This document shows positions 18,007-26,667 of a DNA stretch of 56,606 nucleotides, piece after piece; position 1 is the first letter of the stretch, and each line of letters begins with the position of its first letter. The notes beneath the pieces were generated by a model. That model was not told where the DNA came from. It made no database searches and saw nothing but the letters and a program-made list of their open reading frames with translations. Both the position numbers and the translations under genes were made by a program. The DNA is from an uncultured Phocaeicola sp. (GTDB lineage Bacteria; Bacteroidota; Bacteroidia; Bacteroidales; Bacteroidaceae), in NCBI GenBank assembly GCA_948956705.1, contig CARCZS010000019.1, positions 1-56,606 of the forward strand, in the 5' to 3' direction.

Positions 18007-18085
18007 TTACACTAAAAAAATAAAATTAAAAGCTTGTTTTGCTTACGTCCGTAAGCGTGTATCACGTAGAAACACATATACTATC
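18007..18085 (-). promoter_or_regulatory. Probable threonine attenuator: pairing arm, terminator hairpin, U-rich tract
   Basis: Read on the minus strand, right after the leader stop comes GATAGTATAT (18085-18076), exactly complementary to leader codons 3-6 (18176-18167). Then a CGTG-ATA-CACG hairpin, then GCTTAC-ggac-GTAAGC (18056-18041), then a T-rich stretch down to about 18008. TACGT upstream can pair with ACGTA inside the last hairpin, which would give an alternative fold. This is the layout of an amino acid attenuator, but the fold has not been computed. Confidence 0.7.
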
Positions 18086-18086
18086 C

Positions 18087-18182
18087 TTAACCCCGAGGGG
18101 TCATTGTTGTGGATGTGGACATTGTAGTTGTCATGTGCCCCATCCCTAATGTGGTGGTTGTATGGAGATAGTATATCGTCAT
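18087..18182 (-). CDS. thrL: Threonine operon leader peptide (31 residues)
   Basis: An ATG at 18182 opens a 31-codon frame ending in TAA at 18087. Twelve of 31 codons are Thr (runs TTTT at residues 8-11, TTT at 18-20, and STSTTMT at 22-28), together with four internal Met and a single Ile. It lies in the 5' leader of thrA, 47 bases after a predicted -7 element, and is followed by complementary segments and a hairpin. By analogy with enterobacterial thr leaders, stalling of the ribosome at Thr codons would decide whether transcription goes on into thrA. The Met codons are unlike those leaders (which use Ile) and could allow sensing of the other product of homoserine. No homology is claimed with E. 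coli ThrL; the symbol reflects position and composition. Confidence 0.85.
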   Translation of the reverse strand: MTIYYLHTTTTLGMGHMTTTMSTSTTMTPRG

Positions 18183-18221
18183 TTTATTATTGTTCTTCTT
18201 CTGTTTTTTATTTGAACGATG

Positions 18222-18229
18222 CAAATATA
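18222..18229 (-). promoter_or_regulatory. Predicted -7 element of the thr operon
   Basis: On the minus strand this reads TATATTTG, an exact TAnnTTTG box. A TTG lies 24 bases upstream, longer than the usual 19-21. Transcription would start near 18215, leaving about 33 bases before the leader ATG. Confidence 0.65.
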
Positions 18230-18337
18230 AAAACAATTTCCTACAATCTATCACAATTTCCCATTTTTTTGCGATAAAATATAAGAATGCTTTTTATTAA
18301 AGCAGAAATAAGACAAAACTTTTTTATCCTGCCCATG

Positions 18338-18367
18338 TTGATATGCAGAACTATTTCCTTACCTTTG
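18338..18367 (+). promoter_or_regulatory. Predicted radA promoter
   Basis: TTG (18338-18340), 19 bases, TACCTTTG (18360-18367): a full match to the Bacteroides primary-sigma consensus, with transcription expected near 18374 and the start codon at 18415. Confidence 0.8.
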
Positions 18368-18414
18368 TACAAATTCAGCCTCAAGTTGCGCTGTTTTAAT
18401 TATCCCGTAAGAAT

Positions 18415-19782
18415 ATGGCAAAGGAAAAGACTGTATATGTATGCACCAACTGTGGGCAGGATTCACCCAAATGGGTAGGGAAATGTCCGTCTTGCGGTGC
18501 ATGGAACACATACGTAGAAGAAATTATACGCAAGGAACCTGCAAACAAAAGACCGGTATCCGGTCTGGAATCCGTAAAAAGCAAGCCTGTCACACTGAAT
18601 GACATTACCGGAGGGGACGAACCTCGAATTGATATGCACGACGAAGAACTGAACCGGGTATTGGGAGGCGGTTTAGTACCGGGATCACTCGTTCTACTGG
18701 GCGGTGAACCGGGGATAGGCAAATCCACTTTGGTGCTGCAAACCGTACTTCATCTGCCTGACAAAAAAGTATTGTATATATCGGGAGAAGAGAGTGCCCG
18801 GCAATTAAAACTGCGTGCAGACCGTATCCCGCATAATTCTTCCGACTGCCTGATAGTCTGTGAAACTTCGTTGGAGCAGATTTACGTCCATATCAAGAAT
18901 ACACGACCCGATTTAGTGATTATCGACTCTATTCAAACCATCTCAACCGAAACGATAGACTCTTCTCCCGGCAGTTTGGTACAGGTACGTGAATGTTCCG
19001 CTTCTATTTTAAAATTTGCCAAAGAAACAAATACGCCGGTCATTCTGATCGGCCATATCAATAAAGAAGGAAGCATTGCCGGCCCCAAGGTACTGGAACA
19101 TATTGTAGACACCGTATTGCAATTTGAAGGTGACCAACATTATATGTACCGCATTCTCCGCAGCATCAAGAACCGTTTCGGAAGCACCGCCGAACTGGGC
19201 ATTTATGAAATGCGCCAAAACGGTTTGCGCCAAGTGAGCAACCCGTCCGAACTGTTGCTTAGCCAAGACCATGACGGGATGAGCGGGGTTGCTATCGCCT
19301 CTGCCATAGAAGGAGTCCGCCCTTTCTTGATTGAAACACAGGCTTTAGTCAGTTCGGCAGTATATGGGAATCCGCAACGTTCTGCCACCGGATTTGATTT
19401 ACGACGTATGAACATGCTTCTGGCAGTACTTGAAAAACGGGTAGGATTCAAACTGGCACAAAAAGATGTCTTTTTGAATATCGCAGGTGGATTGAAAGTG
19501 AATGATCCGGCCATCGACCTGTCTGTCATCAGTGCCATTCTATCCAGCAATATGGATACGGAAATAGAACGTGACACCTGCATGGCGGGTGAAGTAGGAC
19601 TGAGTGGTGAGATCCGACCTGTAAACCGTATTGAGCAACGCATCGGAGAAGCAGAGAAATTAGGTTTCAAACAAATTCTTATACCGAAACATAATTTGCA
19701 AGGAATGGATACATCAAAATTAAAGATAGAAATCATTCCGGTAAGGAAGGTAGAAGAAGCGTTCCGGGCTTTGTTTGGATGA
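18415..19782 (+). CDS. radA: DNA repair protein RadA (Sms)
   Basis: A 455-residue protein with the three RadA parts: a C4 zinc finger (CTNC at 10-13 and CPSC at 24-27), a RecA-like ATPase with Walker A GEPGIGKST (about 97-105) and the RadA-specific KNRFG motif (about 252-256), and a Lon-protease-like C-terminal domain without catalytic use. RadA speeds branch migration in recombination and helps repair of double-strand breaks. Its length is standard. The gene has its own promoter and diverges from the thr operon. Confidence 0.96.
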   Translation: MAKEKTVYVCTNCGQDSPKWVGKCPSCGAWNTYVEEIIRKEPANKRPVSGLESVKSKPVTLNDITGGDEPRIDMHDEELNRVLGGGLVPGSLVLLGGEPGIGKSTLVLQTVLHLPDKKVLYISGEESARQLKLRADRIPHNSSDCLIVCETSLEQIYVHIKNTRPDLVIIDSIQTISTETIDSSPGSLVQVRECSASILKFAKETNTPVILIGHINKEGSIAGPKVLEHIVDTVLQFEGDQHYMYRILRSIKNRFGSTAELGIYEMRQNGLRQVSNPSELLLSQDHDGMSGVAIASAIEGVRPFLIETQALVSSAVYGNPQRSATGFDLRRMNMLLAVLEKRVGFKLAQKDVFLNIAGGLKVNDPAIDLSVISAILSSNMDTEIERDTCMAGEVGLSGEIRPVNRIEQRIGEAEKLGFKQILIPKHNLQGMDTSKLKIEIIPVRKVEEAFRALFG

Positions 19783-19821
19783 GATAAATAAGAGAAAACT
19801 TAATTTGAATAATGATATAAA

Positions 19822-20472
19822 ATGACAAAAGAACAATCATACCCCCCGACCTGCATAGACTGCGGCACACAGAACTGCAAGTTCAAAGAGCGCACTTACC
19901 CTGAATTTTGTCTGACTACCCATTTGGAACAAGAAGATTTGGAATGGGCGTTGAAACAATATAACGACAACAACAAGATAATGGCAGCCAGTGCCGAAGT
20001 GGAATATGAAGGTTACTGCCGATTAACCCGTGTGGAAGAAATCATGACTTTCGCACGCAAGATGGGATATAAAAAACTAGGAATTGCCTATTGTATCGGA
20101 CTGGTGAATGAAGCCCGTATTTTTGCCCGCATCCTCCGTGCTAACGGCTTTGAGGTATATTCAGTAATCTGCAAAGTAGCCGGAATAGCCAAATCCTCTA
20201 TCGGAATCCCCAAAGAATGTGAAAAAATCGGTGCGGCAATGTGTAACCCTATCCTACAAGCACGCCTTCTCAACCAAGCACATACAGAGTTGAACGTGGT
20301 TATCGGACTATGTGTGGGACATGACAGTTTATTCTACAAGTACTCTAATGCCTATACTACAACTTTAGTGACCAAAGACCGTGTGACAGGACACAACCCT
20401 GCCGCCGCACTATATACCGCCAATTCTTATTACCGTAAAAAATTAATGCCGGAAGGCGAACAATCCAAATAA
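19822..20472 (+). CDS. DUF1847 metal-binding-type protein
   Basis: A 216-residue protein that I recognise as DUF1847. Cysteines are arranged near the N-terminus as CIDCGTQNC (11, 14, 19) and Cys30, with more in the middle and C-terminal parts (YCIGL, VICKV, AMCNP, GLCVGHD), which suggests binding of zinc or an iron-sulfur cluster. The middle part (LGIAYCIGLVNEARIFARILRANGFEVYSVICK) looks like an alpha/beta fold. No signal peptide. Function is unknown. It lies 39 bases after radA and 5 bases before the FAD oxidoreductase, so it is probably in an operon with that redox enzyme. Confidence 0.85.
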   Translation: MTKEQSYPPTCIDCGTQNCKFKERTYPEFCLTTHLEQEDLEWALKQYNDNNKIMAASAEVEYEGYCRLTRVEEIMTFARKMGYKKLGIAYCIGLVNEARIFARILRANGFEVYSVICKVAGIAKSSIGIPKECEKIGAAMCNPILQARLLNQAHTELNVVIGLCVGHDSLFYKYSNAYTTTLVTKDRVTGHNPAAALYTANSYYRKKLMPEGEQSK

Positions 20473-20477
20473 GAACC

Positions 20478-22121
20478 ATGATACAGGAATTTCAAATAAG
20501 AGTCTTGCCTGAACAAGCAGCCAACGAACAGTCACTGAAACAGTTCATCGGACATGACAAGGGATTGGATATACGTACCATCCATGCCCTTCGCATCTTA
20601 AAAAGGAGCATAGACGCACGTCAACGCACCATCTATGTAAATTTGAAAGTACGCCTATATATTAATGAAATGCCACAAGATGAGGAGTTCACCCGTACTA
20701 TATATAATAAGGTAGATGGGAAACCACAAGTCATTGTCGTGGGAGCAGGACCGGGCGGACTTTTTGCTGCCTTGCGATTAATAGAGTTAGGACTCCGGCC
20801 TGTCGTAGTGGAACGAGGTAAGAATGTACGCGATAGAAAAATAGATATCGCCCGTATCAGCCGTGAGCACAAAGTTGCCCCTGAAAGCAACTACAGTTTC
20901 GGAGAAGGAGGAGCAGGAGCCTACTCAGACGGCAAACTCTATACCCGAAGCAAAAAGCGAGGGAATGTGAACAAAATTCTGAATGTATTCTGCCAACATG
21001 GCGCCAGTACCTCCATCCTGGCAGATGCCCATCCCCACATCGGTACAGACAAGTTGCCGCGTGTGATTGAAAATATGCGGAATACCATCATAGAATGTGG
21101 TGGTGAAGTGCATTTCGAAACACGAATGGATTCCCTTATTATAGAAAAAAACAAAATCACAGGTATAGAAACAAATACCGGAAAGACTTTCAAAGGACCT
21201 GTTATTCTGGCTACCGGACATTCCGCACGGGATGTGTATCGGTGGTTGTATGACAATGGTATAGAGATGGAAACCAAAGGAATTGCAGTAGGAGTACGTT
21301 TGGAACACCCGTCCATGCTGATTGACCAAATACAATATCATAATAAAAACGGACGTGGAAAGTATCTGCCTGCCGCTGAATATAGCTTTGTGACACAAGT
21401 AGAAGGACGTGGTGTCTATAGTTTTTGTATGTGTCCGGGAGGATTTGTTGTTCCTGCCGCAAGCGGTCCGCATCAGATTGTAGTAAACGGCATGAGTCCC
21501 AGCAACCGCGGCTCCAAATGGAGCAACTCCGGCATGGTGGTAGAAATCAGGCCGGAAGATCTGGCGGAAAATAATCTTTTTACAGAAGAATTAAAAACGA
21601 AAAGTGAAGAATTAAAAGCCACTAATAAAAATCATGGTCAATGGACTACCGACCATTGTCCATTAACCATGATGTATTTCCAAGAAGCATTGGAGGCCTC
21701 CTGCTGGCAGCAAGGCAATATGCGCCAAACCGCACCTTCACAACGAATGGTGGACTTCACCCGCAAAAAACTAAGCTATGATTTACCCGACAGTTCGTAT
21801 AGTCCGGGATTAGTTTCCTCTCCCCTGCATTTTTGGATGCCTGCATTCATTACCGACCGTTTGAGCAAAGGTTTCCAACAATTCGGAAAGAGCAGCCATG
21901 GCTTCCTGACCAATGAAGCAGTGATGATTGGTGTAGAAACACGCACGTCGGCTCCGGTACGGATCCTGCGAGATAATGAGACACTGCAACATGTCACTGT
22001 CAATGGGTTATTTCCTTGTGGAGAAGGAGCAGGTTACGCCGGAGGAATTGTTTCAGCAGGTATCGATGGAGAAAAATGTGCTGAAGCAGCAGCCACTTAT
22101 TTAGGAGTAATGACAGATTGA
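20478..22121 (+). CDS. FAD-dependent oxidoreductase (COG2509 type) with repeat-derived insert
   Basis: A 547-residue flavoprotein. An N-terminal domain of about 80 residues is followed by the dinucleotide fold VVGAGPGGLFAALRL (about 87-101), a GEGGAGAYSDGKL segment and VILATGHSARDVY, then a C-terminal GEGAGYAGGIVSAGIDG that closes the FAD site. This is the set for uncharacterised FAD-dependent dehydrogenases of COG2509. Residues about 366-396 (TEELKTKSEEL to DHCPLT) look foreign: their DNA is an A-rich low-complexity stretch and a palindrome of intergenic type, kept in frame just before the conserved MYFQEALEASCWQQGNMRQTAP. The enzyme may tolerate it as a surface loop. Substrate unknown. Confidence 0.88.
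   Translation: MIQEFQIRVLPEQAANEQSLKQFIGHDKGLDIRTIHALRILKRSIDARQRTIYVNLKVRLYINEMPQDEEFTRTIYNKVDGKPQVIVVGAGPGGLFAALRLIELGLRPVVVERGKNVRDRKIDIARISREHKVAPESNYSFGEGGAGAYSDGKLYTRSKKRGNVNKILNVFCQHGASTSILADAHPHIGTDKLPRVIENMRNTIIECGGEVHFETRMDSLIIEKNKITGIETNTGKTFKGPVILATGHSARDVYRWLYDNGIEMETKGIAVGVRLEHPSMLIDQIQYHNKNGRGKYLPAAEYSFVTQVEGRGVYSFCMCPGGFVVPAASGPHQIVVNGMSPSNRGSKWSNSGMVVEIRPEDLAENNLFTEELKTKSEELKATNKNHGQWTTDHCPLTMMYFQEALEASCWQQGNMRQTAPSQRMVDFTRKKLSYDLPDSSYSPGLVSSPLHFWMPAFITDRLSKGFQQFGKSSHGFLTNEAVMIGVETRTSAPVRILRDNETLQHVTVNGLFPCGEGAGYAGGIVSAGIDGEKCAEAAATYLGVMTD
21634..21670. repeat. Palindromic repeat inside the FAD oxidoreductase gene
   Basis: ATGGTCAATGG (21634-21644) pairs with CCATTAACCAT (21660-21670) with one mismatch; CCATTGTCC lies between. 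Such ATGGTCAATGG-like palindromes are typical of Bacteroides intergenic sequence. Here the repeat and the A-rich stretch before it (about 21571-21633) add about 31 codons in frame. Confidence 0.75.
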
Positions 22122-22149
22122 ACCTATCCGAAAATGATTTACAGCACAT

Positions 22150-22176
22150 ATGCGGGCGCATTCAAATGCGCCCCTA
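22150..22176 (+). terminator. GC-rich hairpin after the FAD oxidoreductase gene
   Basis: GGGCGCAT (22154-22161) pairs with ATGCGCCC (22166-22173) and is followed by CCTACAAA. No T run, so it may be an mRNA-end stabiliser or an intergenic repeat as much as a terminator. It shares the CGCCCCTA motif with other hairpins in this window. Confidence 0.6.
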
Positions 22177-22251
22177 CAAATAAATGATTGGTGATGTTGC
22201 CTAAAAGAAGATTTCTTTGTCTTTATGAATCTGTTTTTTATAAAAGATATG

Positions 22252-22259
22252 TATCTTTG
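22252..22259 (+). promoter_or_regulatory. Predicted -7 element that fixes the LuxR-type gene start
   Basis: TATCTTTG matches TAnnTTTG. Transcription would begin near 22266, downstream of the in-frame ATG at 22225, so that ATG should not be used and 22276 is the better start. Confidence 0.65.
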
Positions 22260-22275
22260 CACCAAAGAAAACATC

Positions 22276-22869
22276 ATGCATCATCCCGAAATAGCCATAG
22301 TAGACCCAAATACCCTCACTTGCCTGGGGTTAAAAAACATTTTGGAAGATATCATTCCAATGGCTACTATCCGTGTATTCCATTCCTTTGGTGAGCTGAC
22401 GGATGACACACCGGACATGTATGCCCATTATTTTATCTCTGCCCAAATCTATTTTGAACATACTTCCTTCTTTTTACTTCGTAAACCAAAAACAATTGTA
22501 TTAGCAGGAGGTGACAACCAGCCTCAATTATCCGGTGTTCCCAAACTGAATATCTACCAAGATGAAGGTTCTTTGATAAAAGACATCCATCAATTGCGCC
22601 AATATGGACATCAGGCAAGAAAACAAGCAGCAGATAAAGCAATGCACATAGAAAAAACGGAACATGAATTGTCTGTCCGGGAAATAGAAGTATTGATACT
22701 TATCACCAAAGGACTTATCAACAAAGAGATAGCCGACAAACTTAATATCAGCCTGACCACCGTTATCTCCCACCGCAAGAACATTACTGAAAAACTGGGC
22801 ATCAAGTCTGTTTCCGGTCTTACCGTTTATGCTGTGATGAATGGCTACATTGAAGCAGACAGAATATAA
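22276..22869 (+). CDS. LuxR-family response-regulator-like transcription factor
   Basis: From the ATG at 22276 the protein has 197 residues. The N-terminal part (HPEIAIVDPNTLTCLGLKNIL) resembles a receiver domain, but the central region (AHYFISAQIYFEH) lacks an obvious phospho-acceptor Asp in the usual context, so it may not be phosphorylated. Residues about 131-195 are a clear LuxR/NarL helix-turn-helix: LSVREIEVLILITKG, NKEIADKLNISLTTVISHRKNI. It is followed by a TonB-dependent receptor gene 170 bases downstream in the same direction, which it may control; this is inference from position. Confidence 0.85.
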   Translation: MHHPEIAIVDPNTLTCLGLKNILEDIIPMATIRVFHSFGELTDDTPDMYAHYFISAQIYFEHTSFFLLRKPKTIVLAGGDNQPQLSGVPKLNIYQDEGSLIKDIHQLRQYGHQARKQAADKAMHIEKTEHELSVREIEVLILITKGLINKEIADKLNISLTTVISHRKNITEKLGIKSVSGLTVYAVMNGYIEADRI

Positions 22870-23038
22870 AATCCTCATTTATTAGGATTGCACACATATC
22901 AGGTTTACCGTTACTTTGCAGCCGGAATCATTCTCCATCATGGATTATACAGAGTGGAATATATAAATTTTCCGCCTGGTAGAAACTTGTAGCAACTCTG
23001 GTTATCCGTGATGTATCAAATAAAACCAAACAATAAAT

Positions 23039-25465
23039 ATGAGAAAAAACATTTTATTCATTACATCCTGCCTGCTGGCTGCAACAACTTTTGCTGAAGA
23101 TATCAACACGCTGCCTAAGGACACTACAAAAGTCATTGATATAGAAGAGGTGGTAGTTATCGCTTCACCTAAAGAAACCGGAAAATTAAGGGAACTTCCT
23201 ACAGCCGTATCTTTACTCTCCCAAAAAGATATGCAAGCAAACCAAATCACCACTTTAAAGAACGTGAGTTCACTGGTACCCAATTTCTTTATGCCCGACT
23301 ATGGTTCAAGACTCACCTCAGCCATTTACATCCGGGGAATCGGATCGCGTATCAATACTCCTGCGGTAGGTTTGTATGTGGACAATATCCCTTACATTGA
23401 CAAATCTGCATTTGATTTCAATTTTTATGATATAGAACGTATTGATATTCTTCGCGGTCCACAAGGAACCTTGTACGGACGCAATACCATGGGGGGACTA
23501 ATCAAGGTACATACCCGCTCTCCATTCTCCTATCAGGGAACAGACGTAAAACTGAGTTATGGAACAAAAAGTAACTACCGCAGTGCTTCATTAACCCATT
23601 ACCACCGTTGGAGTGACTGTTTCGCTTTCTCCGCCGGTGGTTATTATGAGGGATCAGACGGATTCTTCCGCAATTCGCTCAATGGAAAAAAAGTAGATAA
23701 TATGGAAGCGGGAGGCGGACGAATACATGCTATCTGGCTGCCTTCAGAAAACTTAAAACTAGACTTCACCATAGGCTATGATTATAATGACGAAGGGGGA
23801 TACCCTTATTACTATACAGGAGCTATAGACGGATACGACAAAGAGAATGAAAAATATAAAAACTACATAGGGAAGATTTCATACGATCAGGATTGTACTT
23901 ATCGCCGTGGACTGTTCAATACCGGTTTGAATATTGAATACCAGGCGCAAAAGTTTATCTTAAGCGCTGTTACAGGATTCCAGAATTTAAACGACCGTAT
24001 GTTTATGGACCAGGATTTCCTGCCTGTCAGCATTTATACCATTGAGCAGAAGCAGCGTCTGAATACCATCAGTGAAGAGATTACTTTTAAAAGCAAAAAC
24101 AACAAGCGCTGGCAATGGGTTACAGGGGTTAGTGGTTTTTATCAATGGCTACATACCACCGGTCCGGTAAACTTCATGGAGGACGGAGTGACCGATATGA
24201 TCGAAGGAAACATCAACAATACTTTCAAGAAAATTCATTTAGACGATCCCCGCCGTACCCCTGAAATGAGTCTGGACGTTTTGAACAACCGTATCCGCGT
24301 AAGTGGAAGTTTTGACACACCGGTATTCAGCACCGCACTGTACCACCAATCTACATTCAACGACCTGTTTGTGAAAGGCCTTTCAGTAACAGCAGGTTTG
24401 CGCTTGGAATATGAAAAAATGTCTATGAATTATTTCTCGGATAGTAATATTGATTTCGATTTCTTTCTTAAAATGGCAATGCCTCCCCTTAATATTCCAT
24501 TCAGGAATTTGAATGCCGCACCGCTATTGGAAGGAAAAGAAAAAAACGACTATGTACAGCTACTTCCCAAGCTAGCTTTTAAATACGATTTCAGCCCTGC
24601 AAACAATATGTATGTAAGCATAACCAGAGGATATCGTTCCGGAGGTTATAACGTACAGATGTTTTCAGAACTGATACAAAGTGACATGCAACAAAAAATG
24701 ATTGAAGCCATACTAGACAAGGCACCAGAATCTATGGCAGGTATGATAGAAGGAATGATCAAGCAACACATGCCCAACTACGGAAAAGAATTGAACGTAC
24801 AAGAAACAACTGTCTACAAGCCCGAGTACAGCTGGAATTACGAAGTGGGATCACATCTCAGTTTGTTCAACGGCAAACTGAAGACCGACCTTGCCGCATT
24901 CTACATGGATACCCACGACCAACAAATCGCCAAATTTGTCAATAGTGGCTTGGGACGAATGATGGTCAATGCCGGTAGTAGCGAAAGTTATGGAGTAGAG
25001 GCCAGCTTTCTGGCATCCATCAACAAAAACCTGAATATGAATGTAAGTTATGGATATACTCATTCCACATTCAAAAAATATGACGGAGGTACTACATCAT
25101 CAGAAGAGCAAATTGATTATAGCGGCAATTATGTACCATTTGTTCCCCGCCATACCATGAATGCAGGCGCAAATTATAGTTTCTTTTTCGATAAAAGCAA
25201 TTGGATGCAAAGCCTGACTTTAGGCATGAGCTATACCGGAGCAGGAAAAATTTATTGGACTGAAAAAAACAATGTCTCACAAAGTTTTTACGGAACACTG
25301 AACGGGCGCATTTCTTTGCAGACAAAAGCTTTACAGATAGATGTATGGGGACGTAATTTAACCAACAAGGATTATACAACCTTCTATTTTGAAACCATGC
25401 ATAGAGGATTCGAACAAAAAAGCAGGCCTTTACAACTGGGAGTGGATATACGTTATCACTTCTAA
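23039..25465 (+). CDS. TonB-dependent receptor (siderophore/metal type)
   Basis: An 808-residue outer-membrane receptor with signal peptide (residues 1-19, ending TTFA), a TonB-box-like IEEVVVIA, a plug domain (about 50-160, with IYIRGIGSRINTPAVGLYVDNI and RIDILRGPQGTLYGRNTMGG) and a long barrel that ends in the aromatic IRYHF. It lacks the carboxypeptidase-like N-terminal domain and SusD partner of glycan systems, and thus resembles receptors for siderophores, haem or small ligands. The ligand is unknown. A LuxR-type regulator lies upstream and a strong terminator follows. Confidence 0.9.
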   Translation: MRKNILFITSCLLAATTFAEDINTLPKDTTKVIDIEEVVVIASPKETGKLRELPTAVSLLSQKDMQANQITTLKNVSSLVPNFFMPDYGSRLTSAIYIRGIGSRINTPAVGLYVDNIPYIDKSAFDFNFYDIERIDILRGPQGTLYGRNTMGGLIKVHTRSPFSYQGTDVKLSYGTKSNYRSASLTHYHRWSDCFAFSAGGYYEGSDGFFRNSLNGKKVDNMEAGGGRIHAIWLPSENLKLDFTIGYDYNDEGGYPYYYTGAIDGYDKENEKYKNYIGKISYDQDCTYRRGLFNTGLNIEYQAQKFILSAVTGFQNLNDRMFMDQDFLPVSIYTIEQKQRLNTISEEITFKSKNNKRWQWVTGVSGFYQWLHTTGPVNFMEDGVTDMIEGNINNTFKKIHLDDPRRTPEMSLDVLNNRIRVSGSFDTPVFSTALYHQSTFNDLFVKGLSVTAGLRLEYEKMSMNYFSDSNIDFDFFLKMAMPPLNIPFRNLNAAPLLEGKEKNDYVQLLPKLAFKYDFSPANNMYVSITRGYRSGGYNVQMFSELIQSDMQQKMIEAILDKAPESMAGMIEGMIKQHMPNYGKELNVQETTVYKPEYSWNYEVGSHLSLFNGKLKTDLAAFYMDTHDQQIAKFVNSGLGRMMVNAGSSESYGVEASFLASINKNLNMNVSYGYTHSTFKKYDGGTTSSEEQIDYSGNYVPFVPRHTMNAGANYSFFFDKSNWMQSLTLGMSYTGAGKIYWTEKNNVSQSFYGTLNGRISLQTKALQIDVWGRNLTNKDYTTFYFETMHRGFEQKSRPLQLGVDIRYHF

Positions 25466-25477
25466 CCATTCTTGCAA

Positions 25478-25516
25478 AAACAGAAAGGGGGTTCATCACG
25501 AACTCCCTTTCTGTTT
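25478..25516 (+). terminator. Strong hairpin after the TonB receptor gene
   Basis: AAACAGAAAGGG pairs with CCCTTTCTGTTT, with GTTC/GAAC further in and loop ATCAC. Likely terminator for the plus strand. Confidence 0.85.
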
Positions 25517-25704
25517 CCACATTTACCAAATCAAATTTATTTTTTATTCTGTCACACCAAGAAAAGCAAGAACTTTATTATTGCTGTAAATGATACCCAT
25601 AGCTTCTAGAACAAACCTATTTGTTTTAGTGTATGTACATAGAGAAAATGCTGTTTACAATAGAAAACTGCTTGAGCCTTTGTTAAAAGAAACAAACAAT
25701 AAAA

Positions 25705-26667
25705 TTATTCATTGACAGCGCCGCAATGAGGACACACTCCTTTATTCTTTATCTTCGCCCCACAATTTCCACAACTGAATTTATACCGGGAAGCATGCTT
25801 TATACGATTAAATGACCATACAGCATATACCAATAAACATGGATAACCCAAATAGTAATACGTAGTAAATGTAAAAAACAAATATAAAAAGATACAGCAG
25901 GACATCAATCCCAACAAATAAAAACATGCAGCTTCAATATGTGTCTGATGAAACAAATCATCCAAAGTAGCCAACCCCACAAGAATAATCCCCCAAATAT
26001 TAAACATGAAAAGAGAAAGAATAAAAGGTAAGCTAAAAGGATTCAAAGAAGGATTATAATAAAACTGCTCCCAAGTTCCCGGAACAAAATGCTGAATACT
26101 GGCATAAAGCGTAGCTGCTGTAGCTACCAACCAAGAAAGAACTGTAGGAAAAACGCTATCAATATCATTCAACCAGATTAATTGCAGCTTCTGGCGACGA
26201 ATAGCCCTATGAATATACCAAATACCGAAAAAGCCTAATATGACAAAGAAAGCGATGGTATGAGAATTACTGAAAAAATGAATAAACTGTGACACTGAAT
26301 CCACAGGAACTACTTTCTCCAACAATTCCTTTTCATGTATCCATCCCATTGTTTCCTGGTCCCGTGCTACCTTTACCCATACAGAATCCACACTATCAGC
26401 AGCTTGTATCATAAACTCCGCTACCACCAGCCGTTCTCCTTTAAAAACAGGAAGCACATCAACCAATGGCAGTTGCTGTAACATAAGCGAATCTGAAGTA
26501 ACCTCAAAATTACTGTTTAATGTATAATGCCGTTCCATCAAATAATTGACAGAATCCCTTTTCTTTTGCGGCATATCCCCACTCAGAGTAACAGGTGAAG
26601 GATATTGGCAAGCCATTAAAATAGCCAACACCAAAAACAGTAATCCGATGTACTTACTTTTCAGCAT
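25705..26667 (-). CDS. Zinc-ribbon membrane protein with lipoprotein-like N-terminus
   Basis: A 320-residue protein. The N-terminus has a hydrophobic segment ending in ILMAC (Cys20), a possible lipobox. After an outer domain of about 110 residues (VAEFMIQAADSVDSVWVKVARD, reminiscent of SH3-like sequence) there are about five transmembrane helices (HTIAFFVILGFFGIWYIH to CLLVYAVWSF), and the C-terminus holds a zinc ribbon (CGNCGAKI...CPHCGAVNE, about 299-320). I know no function. It overlaps the U32 peptidase gene by 14 bases, so both are probably made from one mRNA with metA. Confidence 0.75.
   Translation of the reverse strand: MLKSKYIGLLFLVLAILMACQYPSPVTLSGDMPQKKRDSVNYLMERHYTLNSNFEVTSDSLMLQQLPLVDVLPVFKGERLVVAEFMIQAADSVDSVWVKVARDQETMGWIHEKELLEKVVPVDSVSQFIHFFSNSHTIAFFVILGFFGIWYIHRAIRRQKLQLIWLNDIDSVFPTVLSWLVATAATLYASIQHFVPGTWEQFYYNPSLNPFSLPFILSLFMFNIWGIILVGLATLDDLFHQTHIEAACFYLLGLMSCCIFLYLFFTFTTYYYLGYPCLLVYAVWSFNRIKHASRYKFSCGNCGAKIKNKGVCPHCGAVNE

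Noticed and set aside
22225..22275. Upstream ATG at 22225 for the LuxR-type regulator
   Set aside because: The -7 box TATCTTTG lies downstream of it, so the mRNA probably starts after this codon.
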